Shown one piece after another: positions 11,577-23,489 of a stretch of 64,000 bases of DNA. Source of the stretch: Taenia hydatigena (Eukaryota; Platyhelminthes; Cestoda; Cyclophyllidea; Taeniidae); contig JADWOT020000002.1 of NCBI GenBank assembly GCA_036345935.2, positions 4,352,617 through 4,416,616 on the forward strand, read 5' to 3'. The position numbers were made by a program, and so were the translations under genes. The notes under the pieces were generated by a model, which had not been told where the DNA came from, did not search any database, and saw only the letters and a list, made by a program, of their open reading frames with translations. How positions within the stretch are numbered: position 1 is the stretch's first letter; each line of letters opens with the position of its first letter.

Positions 11577-12229
11577 TTGACACCACGCGGAAAGAATCAG
11601 CACTTTAAAATTGGTCAAACCCATGACTTACTGCAAGGCAATTGGGTTTTGACCACTCTAGACATTGTGCTCCATTTATCAAGTAAAACGCATACTTGTT
11701 TAATCGTCCTGCTCAGTTCAAGGGTTGTATACAAGGGAGACATTATATCTAATAAAACACTCACTGCAGATTCGAGGGCAAACAATCCAGTCGGTAATGG
11801 TACGGCCACTGTTTTCATTTATCTGAAAGTTGATTCAACGAAACTCATGCATGGAGGAGATGCAAGCTACCCATCGTTTCAAAGGTAAAACAAATGCTTT
11901 TCTTACATTTTTTTCCCAGTGGTATGGACAAAATCCCAAAACGGTCAAAGAAATTGTTTTTGTTTATGTGTGAGTTGAGTGATTCGCCTGCAAACCTATC
12001 ATTGATCATTTTTATTATTTTGTCGCAACAATACATTGAGAGTCACGCCTTCTACGAGGTGCTAATAACGTTGGCAGCGGAAACATCACCCAGTGTCAAA
12101 ATACATACTTCTGTGCTTGAACGATCTGACTCGGGGACAGCGGTACTACATGCTAGAATAGAAATTGGGCTGAGCATCCCACGCTGTCAGACTCGTAGAA
12201 GTTGCAAACGCTTATTTGTACCTACTTAG
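11577..12229 (+). CDS. Unrecognised two-exon ORF with 35-nt mini-intron
   Basis: Two neighbouring open frames, 11,577-11,884 and 11,920-12,229, are joined by a candidate intron of only 35 nt. The donor is AAAG|GTAAAA and the acceptor is a T-rich tract ending CCCAG at 11,915-11,919. Splicing is phase 2 (AG+T gives Ser) and yields a continuous 205-codon frame ending at the stop 12,227-12,229. Mini-introns of about this length are a known feature of flatworm genes. Exon 1 begins after an in-frame stop, so its true 5' border is unknown and the first ATG-like start is not clear. The product has hydrophobic stretches but no recognised domain. Confidence 0.35.
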
Positions 12230-12639
12230 CAGAAGGCTTATAGTAGATTTACTGGTGTTAGGTCGAGAATGCATTCGAATTAGTAGTAATGGGGACGTTT
12301 GTGTTAAGATAAGCACAATGGATCGTGTTACTCTAAGATCAGGTACGGGCTTCTACTGAAGAAGCCTAAATCATTTTAAAAGACAATACCTAAGTGCTCT
12401 AGCATTTCGTGCATAATTTGGTACAGCACAGAAAGCGATTATGCCTAGCCGTGTATGAATCTACAGTTCCTCTACAACTAATGGTCGAATAAGTTACCTT
12501 TTAAGACTACCACCACTGTACAAGTAGTAGTTTACGTTTGACGATGCGAATAATTGGACTGAAGTGGTCTTTAAACGTCAGTTACAACTGCTATTTTCTC
12601 TGCACGAAGGTGTTTAAGGTTGAGAGGATGACTAAGGGG
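12230..12639. other. Non-coding stretch, nothing recognised
   Basis: No open frame of interest and no recognisable repeat until the R1 family copy begins near 12,640. Confidence 0.4.
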
Positions 12640-13560
12640 CCTCTTAAAATCTGTCAATATCACAATGGTAAATGCCATTCCACCTGGGCTGAATATGCAG
12701 CCCTTGCAACCCTAAGGGCACTGAAGAAAGGAGCATGAATGTGCACAAAGCCATGCTAACAGATGCAGTGCCATCTTGCTTTTCGTCATCCAACACGTAC
12801 ACGATACTGTTAAAGGCCTCAAAATCTGACTAATACCTTAGTTTAAAAATAACACAGAAAGAACAAGCAAAGGCGGTGTGATTGTACGCCTACGATAATA
12901 TCTTATGCAACCGGCAAAGCACGCTGTGCCATGGGAAATTACTTGCCAGAATATCGCTCTCTCTCCTTTCGCCTTTTCCCGCCTGCCCACCTGGCGCCCA
13001 CACACAGCCACGCTGCCTGTCTGCTTATGCCTGCATGAAAAAAACACTCTACTCTGAGAGAAAGGAGAAGCAAGAAAACTTTTGAATGCATTCATTATTC
13101 CTCTAATAGTTGCTTCGACACCACACCTGTCGCCAGCGACAACGACGATCTCAAAGGCTCTTGGTGCTTCTCAATGGCTTCCCATGGTTCCGTTCCTGCG
13201 CCCACATCTCCCCTTATCATTATTGCCAACGTCAACAACAATACATGTTGCTTTTAGCGACGGCGATGGCGTCGTTGAGAAACTTTTTGTATCTAGCGTT
13301 GCGAATAGTGCGGCAACTGCGGTGACACAGCCAGCGTTGATCGGAGGATATTATTATTACTGCACAGAAATACTGCACTGACAAGTTTTGCGCACAAAAT
13401 TGGCACCTGGTGCTACCCACGCATATCTCTGCACTAATCAGAACATAATGCTCCGAAGGAAACACTTTGGAGCGGCAAACACTTTGGCAAGTTCTTTTCA
13501 TCAGATTCTCTCCCACTAAATGAGGCATCGTTCACTACAACAACATTATTTAAATATTTT
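12640..13560 (+). repeat. Dispersed repeat family R1, copy 1
   Basis: The block at about 12,675-12,775 (TTCCACCTGGGCTGAATATG and what follows) recurs at about 44,030-44,100 and 47,695-47,800. In the longer match with 43,990-45,650 the later blocks also correspond, for example around a shared ACTGCACAG/ACTGTGCTG segment at 13,350-13,380 versus 45,340-45,385. No coding potential is shared. No LTRs or terminal repeats were identified. It is a diverged dispersed element of unknown class. Confidence 0.5.
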
Positions 13561-13649
13561 CCGCGTACCAGCCTACCTAACATTTCACCACGACAACTTT
13601 AATTAACTCCTCCCCACCCCATTTCTCAGTGCAGCATCATTTTTTAGTA

Positions 13650-14460
13650 CTGTTCTTAATTAACTACCCGTTTTGACAAAGTGCGACACAAAGGTCGCTC
13701 GAGGTCGTAAGTGAATGACTGGCTTCTGTACCCTGCCGCGTGGTATGTGACGGGAAGATGAATCGCGACCAAAATATTATGAGTCCAAATGTTTCGTTTA
13801 AGGGTGTGGTTCATTTCAAATCGAAATAATAAAAATGTGAGATTCGAGGGGCTGGTAGGCGGTAGAGATGTCAGTGACGAAGATGTGCTAAAGAGATGCT
13901 TGCTGGAATGGAGAATGAGGAGCAGTGAAGCATGTATATGTGTGCGAATGCATGCGCAAGACAAAAAACAGTGTTAGTGGTAAGTTTTAGAGAGAAAAAG
14001 GGCAATTGGTATTATATGTGTGCCAGTAGGATGAAATACGGAAATTGAGGTGGAACGACATTAGAGTGGGGAAGCGTGACCACCCACATAGAAGACTATT
14101 CATTTCGTTTTACGCGTTAAACTCGGTAGAAGAAAGTGGATGAGGGGTTGACACAATAAATGAATGAGTGAATGCAGGAGTGAATAAGGGTAGGAAGTAA
14201 GAGCTTCTACTAATAGGGTAGTGGTGGTGGTTGGATTGAAGAGGTGGTAGATGGTGAGGTGAACAACAGCTGCACTCATTAGGTGTATGCGAACGACCAG
14301 ATAGGTAAATAGAATGGCAAAGAGATAGAAACCCACTACGACCACTACCACTTGGAGGCAGACATAATGAAGAAGAAAGAGAGGAAATAAGAAACAGTAG
14401 TACAAATTTGCGCAAGGAATGCGTAAGAAAGGGGTAATTGAGTCTTCATGAGCAAGGGAG
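13650..14460 (-). repeat. Dispersed repeat family R2, minus-strand copy, purine-rich on plus
   Basis: The reverse complement of this interval is collinear with 42,720-43,500. Shared landmarks include a CCTCTTCAATCC block followed by CCACCACCACTACC-type repeats, a CATTCACTCATT block, and a TCCACTT...TCTACYGA...GTTTAA block. The element is strongly strand-asymmetric, being pyrimidine-rich in the R2 sense. Two overlapping antisense frames of 101 codons come from this bias and are not believable genes. Confidence 0.55.
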
Positions 14461-17400
14461 ATAGGCGATTAATGCAGATGCGATTTTCGACACTATATTG
14501 CTCAGAAGAATTATAACCAACTGAATTAACGACATTTTATGGCCTAATAAAAGTTCAAGTTTCTTAGATAGCCACGAACTTAAAACAACGGATGTTTACC
14601 AACATGGTTCTCATGGATGGCTTTGGTTTAAAGCAAAATATTTTGATGGCGTGAGGAATGTGAGGCAGTCTCATTAAGTCTAACAGTAATATTAAATACG
14701 ACAAACCAGTCGGTTCAATCTGTACTGGCTAGAGTCTATTATGGGAAGAAATCGTCTTACCGACATTGTGCTTCAGTCAGAACGCGAGTCTCCTTCGCTC
14801 CATCAGAATCGTGGTCATTTGTACCACAGGAGCAATGATTTTTGTTTTACGCGACCGACAAGTCGAAGCATAACGTAGAAGAGGTAACAGCCGCGACTAG
14901 GCTGCACTCCACTTCACAGGGAATTAAGGATAGCACAAATCTCGAGGTCTAAGAATGGCAGTAAGCTGGAAATCCGACTCAAATCAGATTAGTGCCTAAA
15001 TTATTTGAGTTTGGAGTTGCTGCTGATTTGTAATTGAAGATGGGTGCAGTTTTCAAACGAAGCCTCCTAATCTAATCAGTTTTTGAATTTTCGGTAGAGA
15101 ATGAAACAAAATATAAGGATTGGACACTAGGCTTACGTTATAGAGCAACCTCTAGTTAGTTTTGTACAACAACCCCGTTTGTTTGATAAATGCTGGTTAG
15201 GCTTCGGTATGGCTTAATTTTTCAGCGCTTCTGGATTACTTCATAATAGCATAGGCGGTTTCAATGTGCGGAATAGCCGAATTTCAAGACTTACAAACGA
15301 TTGCGCCTTCTCTCACCAAATTTTATTTTCATTGCACTAGTTATGTGCCCTCTGATCGGCAGACTTGCGGTTTTCTTTAAATGTTCCAAGCAGGCAGTTC
15401 TTCAAGTCTCTTGCACGCACCCGCGACTAGCCCTAGTAATAATCATACACTATTTGTTAAATGCGTTGCCAGCGTCTTCCATTGGCGTTGATATTAGCGG
15501 CGATTGGACTGGTCCTTTGCATTTGCACAAGCCGTCAATTTTCGTTAAGAACTCAAATTATGACAACTCTGGTCGATGTAAGTGCAACTTTGGATAAATC
15601 TTGACAGAATCTGCATCTGTTTTACGAAAGCATTAGCACATTGCCTCTAAAGGAAGTGTGTGCTACTATGAATTCCCGGCATTGGGGTAATCATGTTGCT
15701 AAGCATAAACACCGTTTGCAAACATTGGCGCTTCTTTGCAATTTGCTGGCGCAGTTTTTGATTGCTGCACAACACTGCTGCCCTTTTTCTGTGTTGCTTT
15801 GATAACTTGTGTCTTTTACATAAATGCTCACAAAACACTCTCTCGGTTTGCTTTATTTTATGAAGATTCAGTCGCTTGGGCATACATCGCATGGGTACGG
15901 CTGCAACCTGAGTGAAATGGTGCCTAAGTACAAACAAGGCTGTGAGTATCAAGTAGTAGATTATGGCTTTAGGTGGGAGGTTTTGTCCTTACTCGACCCT
16001 TTATTTTTGTGCCGCATGTTTTTACTTGCTTACTCAATTAAACCCAACTTGTGTACCTACAGCATGACCCGTTTTGATCAGTCAAGGGTAACGCCTGTTT
16101 TCTGCATCAGTAAATGCCACTGACAAGTTTGTGTGACATTTCTAAGTTCTCTCTTCGACGTCAACCTTGCTACCTCTTTTGGGTATGATTTAGGTCGAGG
16201 CTTCATTCGTTCGGTTTGTTAACATCCTCCATTGTTATTCGCAACAAGCCCTTCTTTGCGCACTAATAGCAATCCTCCTTGTTTATGGCGAAAAGGGATT
16301 GCTGCAAGTGAAAGGAGGATGAGGTGGAACAATCAGATCAGGAGAGAGTGATCCCATGGCAGCCACTACATCAGCGAGGATGTGTATTGTGTTGATTGGG
16401 TGCAAGCTGTTTTTGAGACGGCAACGCCTCCTTCATCAATCTGCTTATACGCTCACCCAAATCGACGACGACTATGTAACCACATATGTTACAAATAATG
16501 AATATTTTAATGTAGAGGCAATGGCATCTGATCATTTGCTTTCTTTTAACTCCTATGCTGCCATTCTCCTCCCATTAAGAAAGATGATGGCTTTTCTAGA
16601 GGGGCTTGTCAAGGAAAGTCTGAGTACACAGCAAGAGCACCAGCTCCATGTGTATTCTTGAACACCCTTAATGCAACTAATTCTTTCGACCAAGCTTCCA
16701 GCATTTGCTTGGACAGTGGGGTAGATAAAATGAATGAATGGATGTCCGGGTAGAAAAAGAAAAGCATTTACAATGGACCTTACAAACTCTGCCCAGCCAT
16801 CAGAGCTTAGTATCCATCCATTTTTTGAACCCCTTCTGCTTTCTGTTGTCTTTTTTTATTGTCTTCTCCTTTCACTACATCCTTACCTCCCTTTCATTTT
16901 CTCTTGACAGAACAATTGCCATTTTCACATGCTCCGAAGAGGTTGCCACTCATTTTCCTCTCTAGGGAGGAGTCAGAAATGGTATATATAAATGAGGAGG
17001 ACTAAGGCGAGAAAATCCAAGACAGTAGGGGTTGTAAGGATCGACAGTTTTGCGTCGAAAAGGAATCTGCATCAAGTATTCCCATGCATTGGCCATAATA
17101 TTTAAGTCAGGTCCTCAAGATTCATTTAGGGGACTGAAATTAGCCATATCCATTTCTTTGATGCGGCGATGAAAGAGCATTTGTCATCTTCAAAGCCAAA
17201 GCGTAAGAGTGGAGAGCTGGTGAGGAAGAACGAAGCAGTTGTCCTCAGGGGGTGCTCTTGCTTACCACCATCACTAATGTAAATCCCAGCGACTCTCCAG
17301 GAGATGAACTGATCTCAGCCGCAGTTGCATGCGCGAGTGCTGTGTATTCGTTCGGTATCCTCCCACCAGTCAACCAACTCGCAAAGACTTTGAAGCAAAT

Positions 17401-17841
17401 GTTTGCATTATTTGGTATGTTTATTTGGTTGATCGGTTAACGCAGATTGATCAACAGCGAGGAAGAAGTTGCGAGCACAAGTCGAACTAACAAACCAGTA
17501 CCACCAAGTAGAGGCTGCGATCGACAAGCTTTTCCTTGTTTAACAGCTGCAGCATCTCCAGGCGAAATTTTGGACGTTGTTATAAATGACAAAGCACATC
17601 ACAGAGGTAGACGGACCTCTTAAATGCAATTAATAAGCGTAAAGAGAACAAACTAAACAAACAAATTTGTTCATATAGGGGACAAATAATCCATATTGCA
17701 GGCTGATTCCGTTGCAAAGCTAAGATGCATGAAACAACGTGATTAATTAGATTTACTCTTTAAAACACTTCTTATTGTTAATACAAAGACAATATCTTGA
17801 AAATAACAACAAACGCAGAAATATCACTTTGCATTCTGTTG
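14461..17841. other. Non-coding stretch, nothing recognised
   Basis: Frames reach about 100 codons (15,301-15,597; 15,824-16,123; 16,356-16,661, all plus) but carry no recognisable motif or matching splice borders. A pyrimidine-rich patch at 16,780-16,970 resembles R2 in composition only. A scaffold gap follows. Confidence 0.4.
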
Positions 17842-17941
17842 NNNNNNNNNNNNNNNNNNNNNNNNNNNNNNNNNNNNNNNNNNNNNNNNNNNNNNNNNNN
17901 NNNNNNNNNNNNNNNNNNNNNNNNNNNNNNNNNNNNNNNNN
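17842..17941. other. Assembly gap, 100 Ns
   Basis: Exactly 100 Ns, the conventional placeholder for a gap of unknown size. The two sides are therefore joined by scaffolding, not by sequence, and distances across this point are not reliable. Apparent open frames through the Ns are meaningless. Confidence 0.98.
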
Positions 17942-20900
17942 AGAGTTCTAAAGGAAACAATGATTTGCATGGGCTACTGGCTTGATCGTGCTAGGTACTT
18001 CGCACCTAATAAAAATGTGGTCTTGTCGACAGTTGATTCCCTACCATTCCGCAACTTGCCTGTCTCCAGTTCAAGTAGCTGCAGTACTTTCCAGTTTTGT
18101 TGCTGCGATGGTTGTAAGAGTGCAGCAAGACCAAATACATTTGCAAGTACTAAACTGGAGGCTGCAGCCCATGCTGACAGTCTTAACCGTCTTGCTTAGA
18201 AGAGCTCAGGATTTTGTTGCCTTAATCGCCTCATGGGCAGTGGCATTACCCATAATTATTCAATCTCATAATTAAAACATGCTCTTTGCACTCTTGCTAT
18301 GTTCGAACTCATTTGTCGAAAAGTCACAATTATTACTTTGCCGCAAATTCATCCACGCAGCACAATTTTCTTTTAGTGGAAGCATAAGCAGGCCCACTCA
18401 AAATCACTTGCCTTTTATCGTTGGAGCCTCCATAATTCGGTAGTGCTTGAGATGAAGATCGGCTTTGCCTACTTAGCTCTCGTGTTCCTTTAACAACAAA
18501 GATTAAGTAGAACAAAAATTAACAGTGTGGTGGATAGATTGCAGACAAATGGCGCCTCTAAAATACACTTTCTAATTTAGTCGTCATGGAAAATGCCTGT
18601 TTGGCACTCTGATGCGGTGAAAGATGTTATGCCACAGAATTATTGCAAGCACAAATTAATGGCCAGTCAAATTCGATGCTTATTTTAAGGATACATGGTA
18701 TTTTTAGGGAGCATTAGGTTCTTTTGTTTCCCCGTGCTAACGCTGAAGGCCGTAGGATCAAGTCACCCTCAGGATGGTAAGCTTCTGCCACTGATTTATC
18801 TACCAAATGGATTTCATATTGTTCTACACCCGGCCTTCATTCTCCGATGTACGATAGCAAATGTGATCAGTGTCTCTTATTCGCAGCCAAAGAATGTTTG
18901 CGCAGACATGTTCGTAAAGTTTTACCTTTTACCCACGTGCTTTGCGCCTTTATAAAACTAGCAGCTCCTGTGCTCTTTTTAAGACTCTCCAATTCCTAGG
19001 AAAATATGCCATTACAGCCCACCCCAAGTAAGTAAATTTCTGCAAGGAAACGTGGCTAAATCCATTTACTCATGCTTGCGTTTATCAATGCCCTATTTTC
19101 TCCTTTTGCTCCACCCCTCCTCTCTCCCACTTTTATGAGAAATTAACTCATGTGGCTTTTGCTTACACTATCCAAAGCAAGGATAGAATCCAGCATCCTT
19201 CTAACTATGTGCCTCACTTACACGCACACTCTAACTTGATTCGTCCTGTGCATTTCCTTCATGTAGCTACTTCTTAATAGCCATTTCTTCTTTCCTTGTT
19301 TACTTCGTACATGAACTTCGTATATTACAGAACATTATGGAACCGCTCTCATGTTCACTTTTGTGACTATCCAACATAGCCCTCATTTGGATTTTAAAAA
19401 TGTACCAAAATCTTTTGCGACGTCGAAGCGCAAATAAAACCTTGATCCTCCGATTGTCAGTACGTGCAATCAGGCCTACTAATTTGCTCATGCAGATTGA
19501 AAAGAGTGACATAACTGCGTTGATTAATCAGGTCGCTTGTATCCGAATAAGCAAGACCAGGTCACAGATTTTTTCCTTAAAGGAGATGATTGTCGTTCAA
19601 TGATAAAAATGATGTAAACCTAATGAATGTTTCGCCTCATCATGGGAAACATCTTCGGGTCCATTGTAATGCCGATGACAGCCGCGGCGCCAAGGAGCTG
19701 TTCCATTCGAAGTTTTTAAGGGTTATATTTTTTGCAATTCTTTCCGGGACCGAGATTCCAATTCACCCTCTAGGGTTAACTGATCACACCAAAACCATAA
19801 TTGGGCGACATTTGAGCGTACCGATAGCGATGGTGGTGGATTCCGTAGACTAGTCCAAATTATTATCTGGTGCTTGATGCATCCAGTAAATATCTTAAGG
19901 ATGTATGAGATCTTCAAAATTACTTCTTCTCTTCTGTCGCATCGTGCAACTGATAGGGACGAAATTAAAGTCACCTTAAGATAGGAAATTATCTGATGAA
20001 TGTTTTTCATGGACTGGAGTTGGCAGACCGGATTGCTATCTTTGCCATCGAAAAGCGAAAAATGTGTGCGTCATTTATTTCGACGAAAGAAAAGAATTGT
20101 CAAATTATCCTCCAAATGGATTGCCTGCTTCCCAGCTCCCGATCTCCATTCATTGATGTGCGATTGCACACGCGTTTGCGAAAGCGTTACGCTTTATTCG
20201 CGTGCCCTGCACTTCTCTCGTAAAAATTAGCAGCATCTGCATCCCTGTCAATTTCCATCCACACTCATGCGCGTCCGATCCTAACTTCATGTGCTTACAG
20301 TTGTAAGTGCTACATAGCCCCTCTATAATGCTAAAGAAGTGACACTTGAAAACGTCGACGACATCATCGAGCACTGCTGTATACATTGAGCCAATGGCAC
20401 AGATAGTTACTGTTTTCACTCTTGTGTATCGGTTTTACACATCCTAATTGTTTGTTTCCCAATTTGAGGGGAGAATTATGTGATAAACTTTAGGAGGCAA
20501 AGGCCGTTCCACTGTAATCCGACCAGAAAAAATCGCACCATTTCTATTCTCTTTTACGTGCTCTCACGCCCACCGATAAGCTTATCTCTTGCTCTCACAC
20601 AACAATGGTAAACAGCTGAGTAGCAGTGTGTGGTAAATTGCATGTTGCAGTTGGCGGCGGGAGCAGATTTCTGCGCTACCGGCAAATAACAAACAGAACA
20701 GCTCTTATCCTACCCCTTACTATCAGAAACAGCGTACAGCTGCTTTTATGCTAACAAATAGTTCTTTTATTGTCTATTCGTGTATAACTGCATGCCTTTA
20801 CAGCCGCCTTTTGTCTGATTAGCCTGCTCCACTGTTACTACTTAGTTAACGCCTAGAATTGATGGTCCCTCAATCCTCTAATGCAACCATGCTGGCTGCG

Positions 20901-23183
20901 CAATATAAATGCAGCATCTTTACAATTTTTGGATTCTTTACAGCCCTCCTTCCCACCGTACCTCAACCGTCTTTGCAAAGGCTTTATCCTGAGGCTAAAG
21001 GGAGAGAGTTGCAACACAGAACTGAAATTATAGCCACAATCGTTGGTCATTGGGAGTGTTAGAAGTGAAGGATTCTTCCTTTATAATAGCTTACTGACAG
21101 TAGGATGGCACATACACTTGTTAGTGAGTCTAAAAGGCAGAGAGATCTCATTGATTTAATACAGGCACCAGAGCAGTAGCACTAGCAACTGAGATCAGCA
21201 AATGCAAAGCGATCATTCATCGCGTTAACACCTCTTCCAACACCCAGCTAATTACAAAGTTCATTCAGTGGGTCTACCGGTACCGAGGGACATGCTCAGT
21301 TTCACATGCAGTTGTCTAAGCGCGCTTCGTCTTAAGGGCCGTTTCGCAGTCATCGCTGAATATAATTCTGTTCCATAATCTACCTCAGCAATTTAGCATG
21401 GCAAACAGAGTGTAAAGCAATTCTTTTCTCGATTTTCCTCGTTTTTTTCAATGCCTCTACTTCAGATAAAAATAAAACCCAAGCCGATGAAAAGAATCAG
21501 CTTAGTGTACAGCTTTTGCCGATGGTAGGACGCGCATAATGCAGAACTGCATGTTTAAAGAGTAGATAAGCGGGGTCTCGGCAGCTAGCCTTTGTAATAC
21601 TCCACCTATGCATTCACCAGATCTTGCGTCATGGGTGGTCGATAAGCAAAAGTTAAGCTTTGGCCGAGTAGTAGACTAAGATGAAAAAAAGAAAGAAAAA
21701 GACCTGAAAAAAAGGCAGAACTAAAATAAAAGGAAGAGATGCTAGTGCGCAACTTGCAGATCTTGTGCTCTGACGACCTTTCTGAAGCAGATCAGGTCAG
21801 GAATCAGCATTCCAATCTATCGTCATGGTAATTTAAACAGCCGGAAACCCAATCTCTTCTTATTAGCACTTAAGTCTTTACAAGAAACAAGCTATTTTTA
21901 ATTTTAAAGTTGCAGAAAACCTTATTCACAACTAGCGGCAGAGGTGACACTCTCGGCTGGTCAAATCGTCCTGTCTATTTGGATACATTCTTGGCATTAC
22001 GTGGCTTAGCCTTAATCGGCTAATAAAATCGCTAGGTATGCAGAAATTACTCCTAGAAGCCATTTCGGGGTCGGCCCTTCCTTACTTATCATATCAGCTA
22101 CCGTTCAGTGCAATAACATTTATCGACTTCTTGTCCCGCATTATTTGACCTCCGTTTTGACAAGCAGGATCGGTTCTACAGCAAGCAATAACCATGCCTT
22201 AACACCCCACTCTACATGCTTTAACTTGCATCACACGGCGGGTAGTCAAGACCACAGAAGCTGCGTTCTACAGAATGGCTTCGGGACGAAATAACAAGTA
22301 CAGTTTAATCAGGTGGTATCCTGCACATCTTTACTTGAACGATAACCTTGGGCCATTTGTTCCGACAACTTTATAATACCAGGTGTAATTAATTAGCCCT
22401 GCAGGCAAATGATCTTCAAACTTATTGAAGGGTGCTAAGAAGCAATTATAATTTGGTGAGTCTTACTCAGGTGCCCGTATTACTTCAAGTTTTGACCAAT
22501 ATATGACTATAGCTTCTCTGCTTTTTAAGGTACATGCGAGGATAGAAGGGAGTTAGTCCGTGTCCTTTCTTCCACATCAGGCGCACTGCGATTAATGTCG
22601 CAGGTTTTGACTAATTCGCTTTTTCTTTTGCTGGAACGGATTTCTACATATATACGATATGTAACGGGGCGTACAGGATCACCATTTTGTGCCAAAGACG
22701 CTTCTTAAGCCATCCGCCAAGTAGACGCTCTTAACTTCTCCGATGTGTTTCCCCATGCCCATGCACATGTTTGTATGTGAGCATATTTATGCGAAATGCA
22801 GGCATGGAAACGCATGTTTAAATGCAAGTTTTCACGTGGAGTCATAAGTAGATAAAACGCATCAAGTAAACCAGCATGTGTTTTGATGTGAGTGACAATT
22901 GCTTGTCCAGCAAGTGATCAAATCAAGCGGATCTCAGTTTTCGTCAGCCACCTAACAGGATCGCTCCTCCAAACGTCAAAATAGACTACACCACTTCGGC
23001 CTACATATGGTTTACACAGTTCAGCAAATATGTGTGGCCACTGTCCGATTCGATGAGCTTGTCGCAGAACCCTTGGAATGCTTTCATTGCATCAAAAGTA
23101 GAGAAACTTGCATGATCCAAGCACTATCTTTGCTTTATGCTCAAACACATACGTCAAAAACACTTTTTTAAACTTCGAAACAG
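17942..23183. other. Non-coding stretch, nothing recognised
   Basis: More than 5 kb with only short frames. I looked for zinc-finger, FN3 and ankyrin motifs on both strands and found none until the degenerate finger exons beginning at 23,184. A pyrimidine-rich patch lies at 19,080-19,290. Confidence 0.4.
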
Positions 23184-23487
23184 TCTGGAATCGCGATGTG
23201 TACTGTTTGTGTTTCACTCTATTTGTAGACTTCAATTTGCTTCTCAGTCATACTATCAGACCACGTTTTCGTGAGTTTGCGTCTGCTTAATTCCAATTAA
23301 ATTCAGTGTGTGCTCTGCTCTGCAGCCATTGCCTTGGCGTCGCGCGCAAACTCCCAAATCCATACCATATTTTGCCATGTTGCAACTCGAATAAATGTGG
23401 ATGCAGGGATGCGCCTCTACTGCGCAGAATGCTTTGTAGAATGCTTTGTGCGGAAGGAAATAAATTATCGCGTGCGCACACGTCAGC
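23184..23487 (+). pseudogene. Zinc-finger gene copy Z1, two degenerate finger exons
   Basis: Two exons correspond codon by codon to exons c and d of copy Z2 (27,282-27,592). The first (23,184-23,270) is 87 nt, exactly as in Z2, with an intact GTGAGT donor. Of its four zinc ligands the first Cys is Tyr and the last His is Arg. The second would start at 23,386, but the acceptor AG of Z2 is AA here (23,384-23,385). It keeps both Cys (YCAEC) but both His positions are lost (Tyr and Arg, with one codon deleted). Its donor is GC instead of GT. The copy can no longer make folded fingers and is best read as a pseudogene. Confidence 0.6.
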
Positions 23488-23489
23488 GC

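Noticed and set aside
13656..14415. Overlapping antisense frames of about 100 codons (Leu/Ser/His-rich)
   Set aside because: They are a by-product of the extreme purine/pyrimidine asymmetry of repeat R2.
17778..17985. Open frames spanning the run of Ns
   Set aside because: The gap is unsequenced, so the frames are meaningless.
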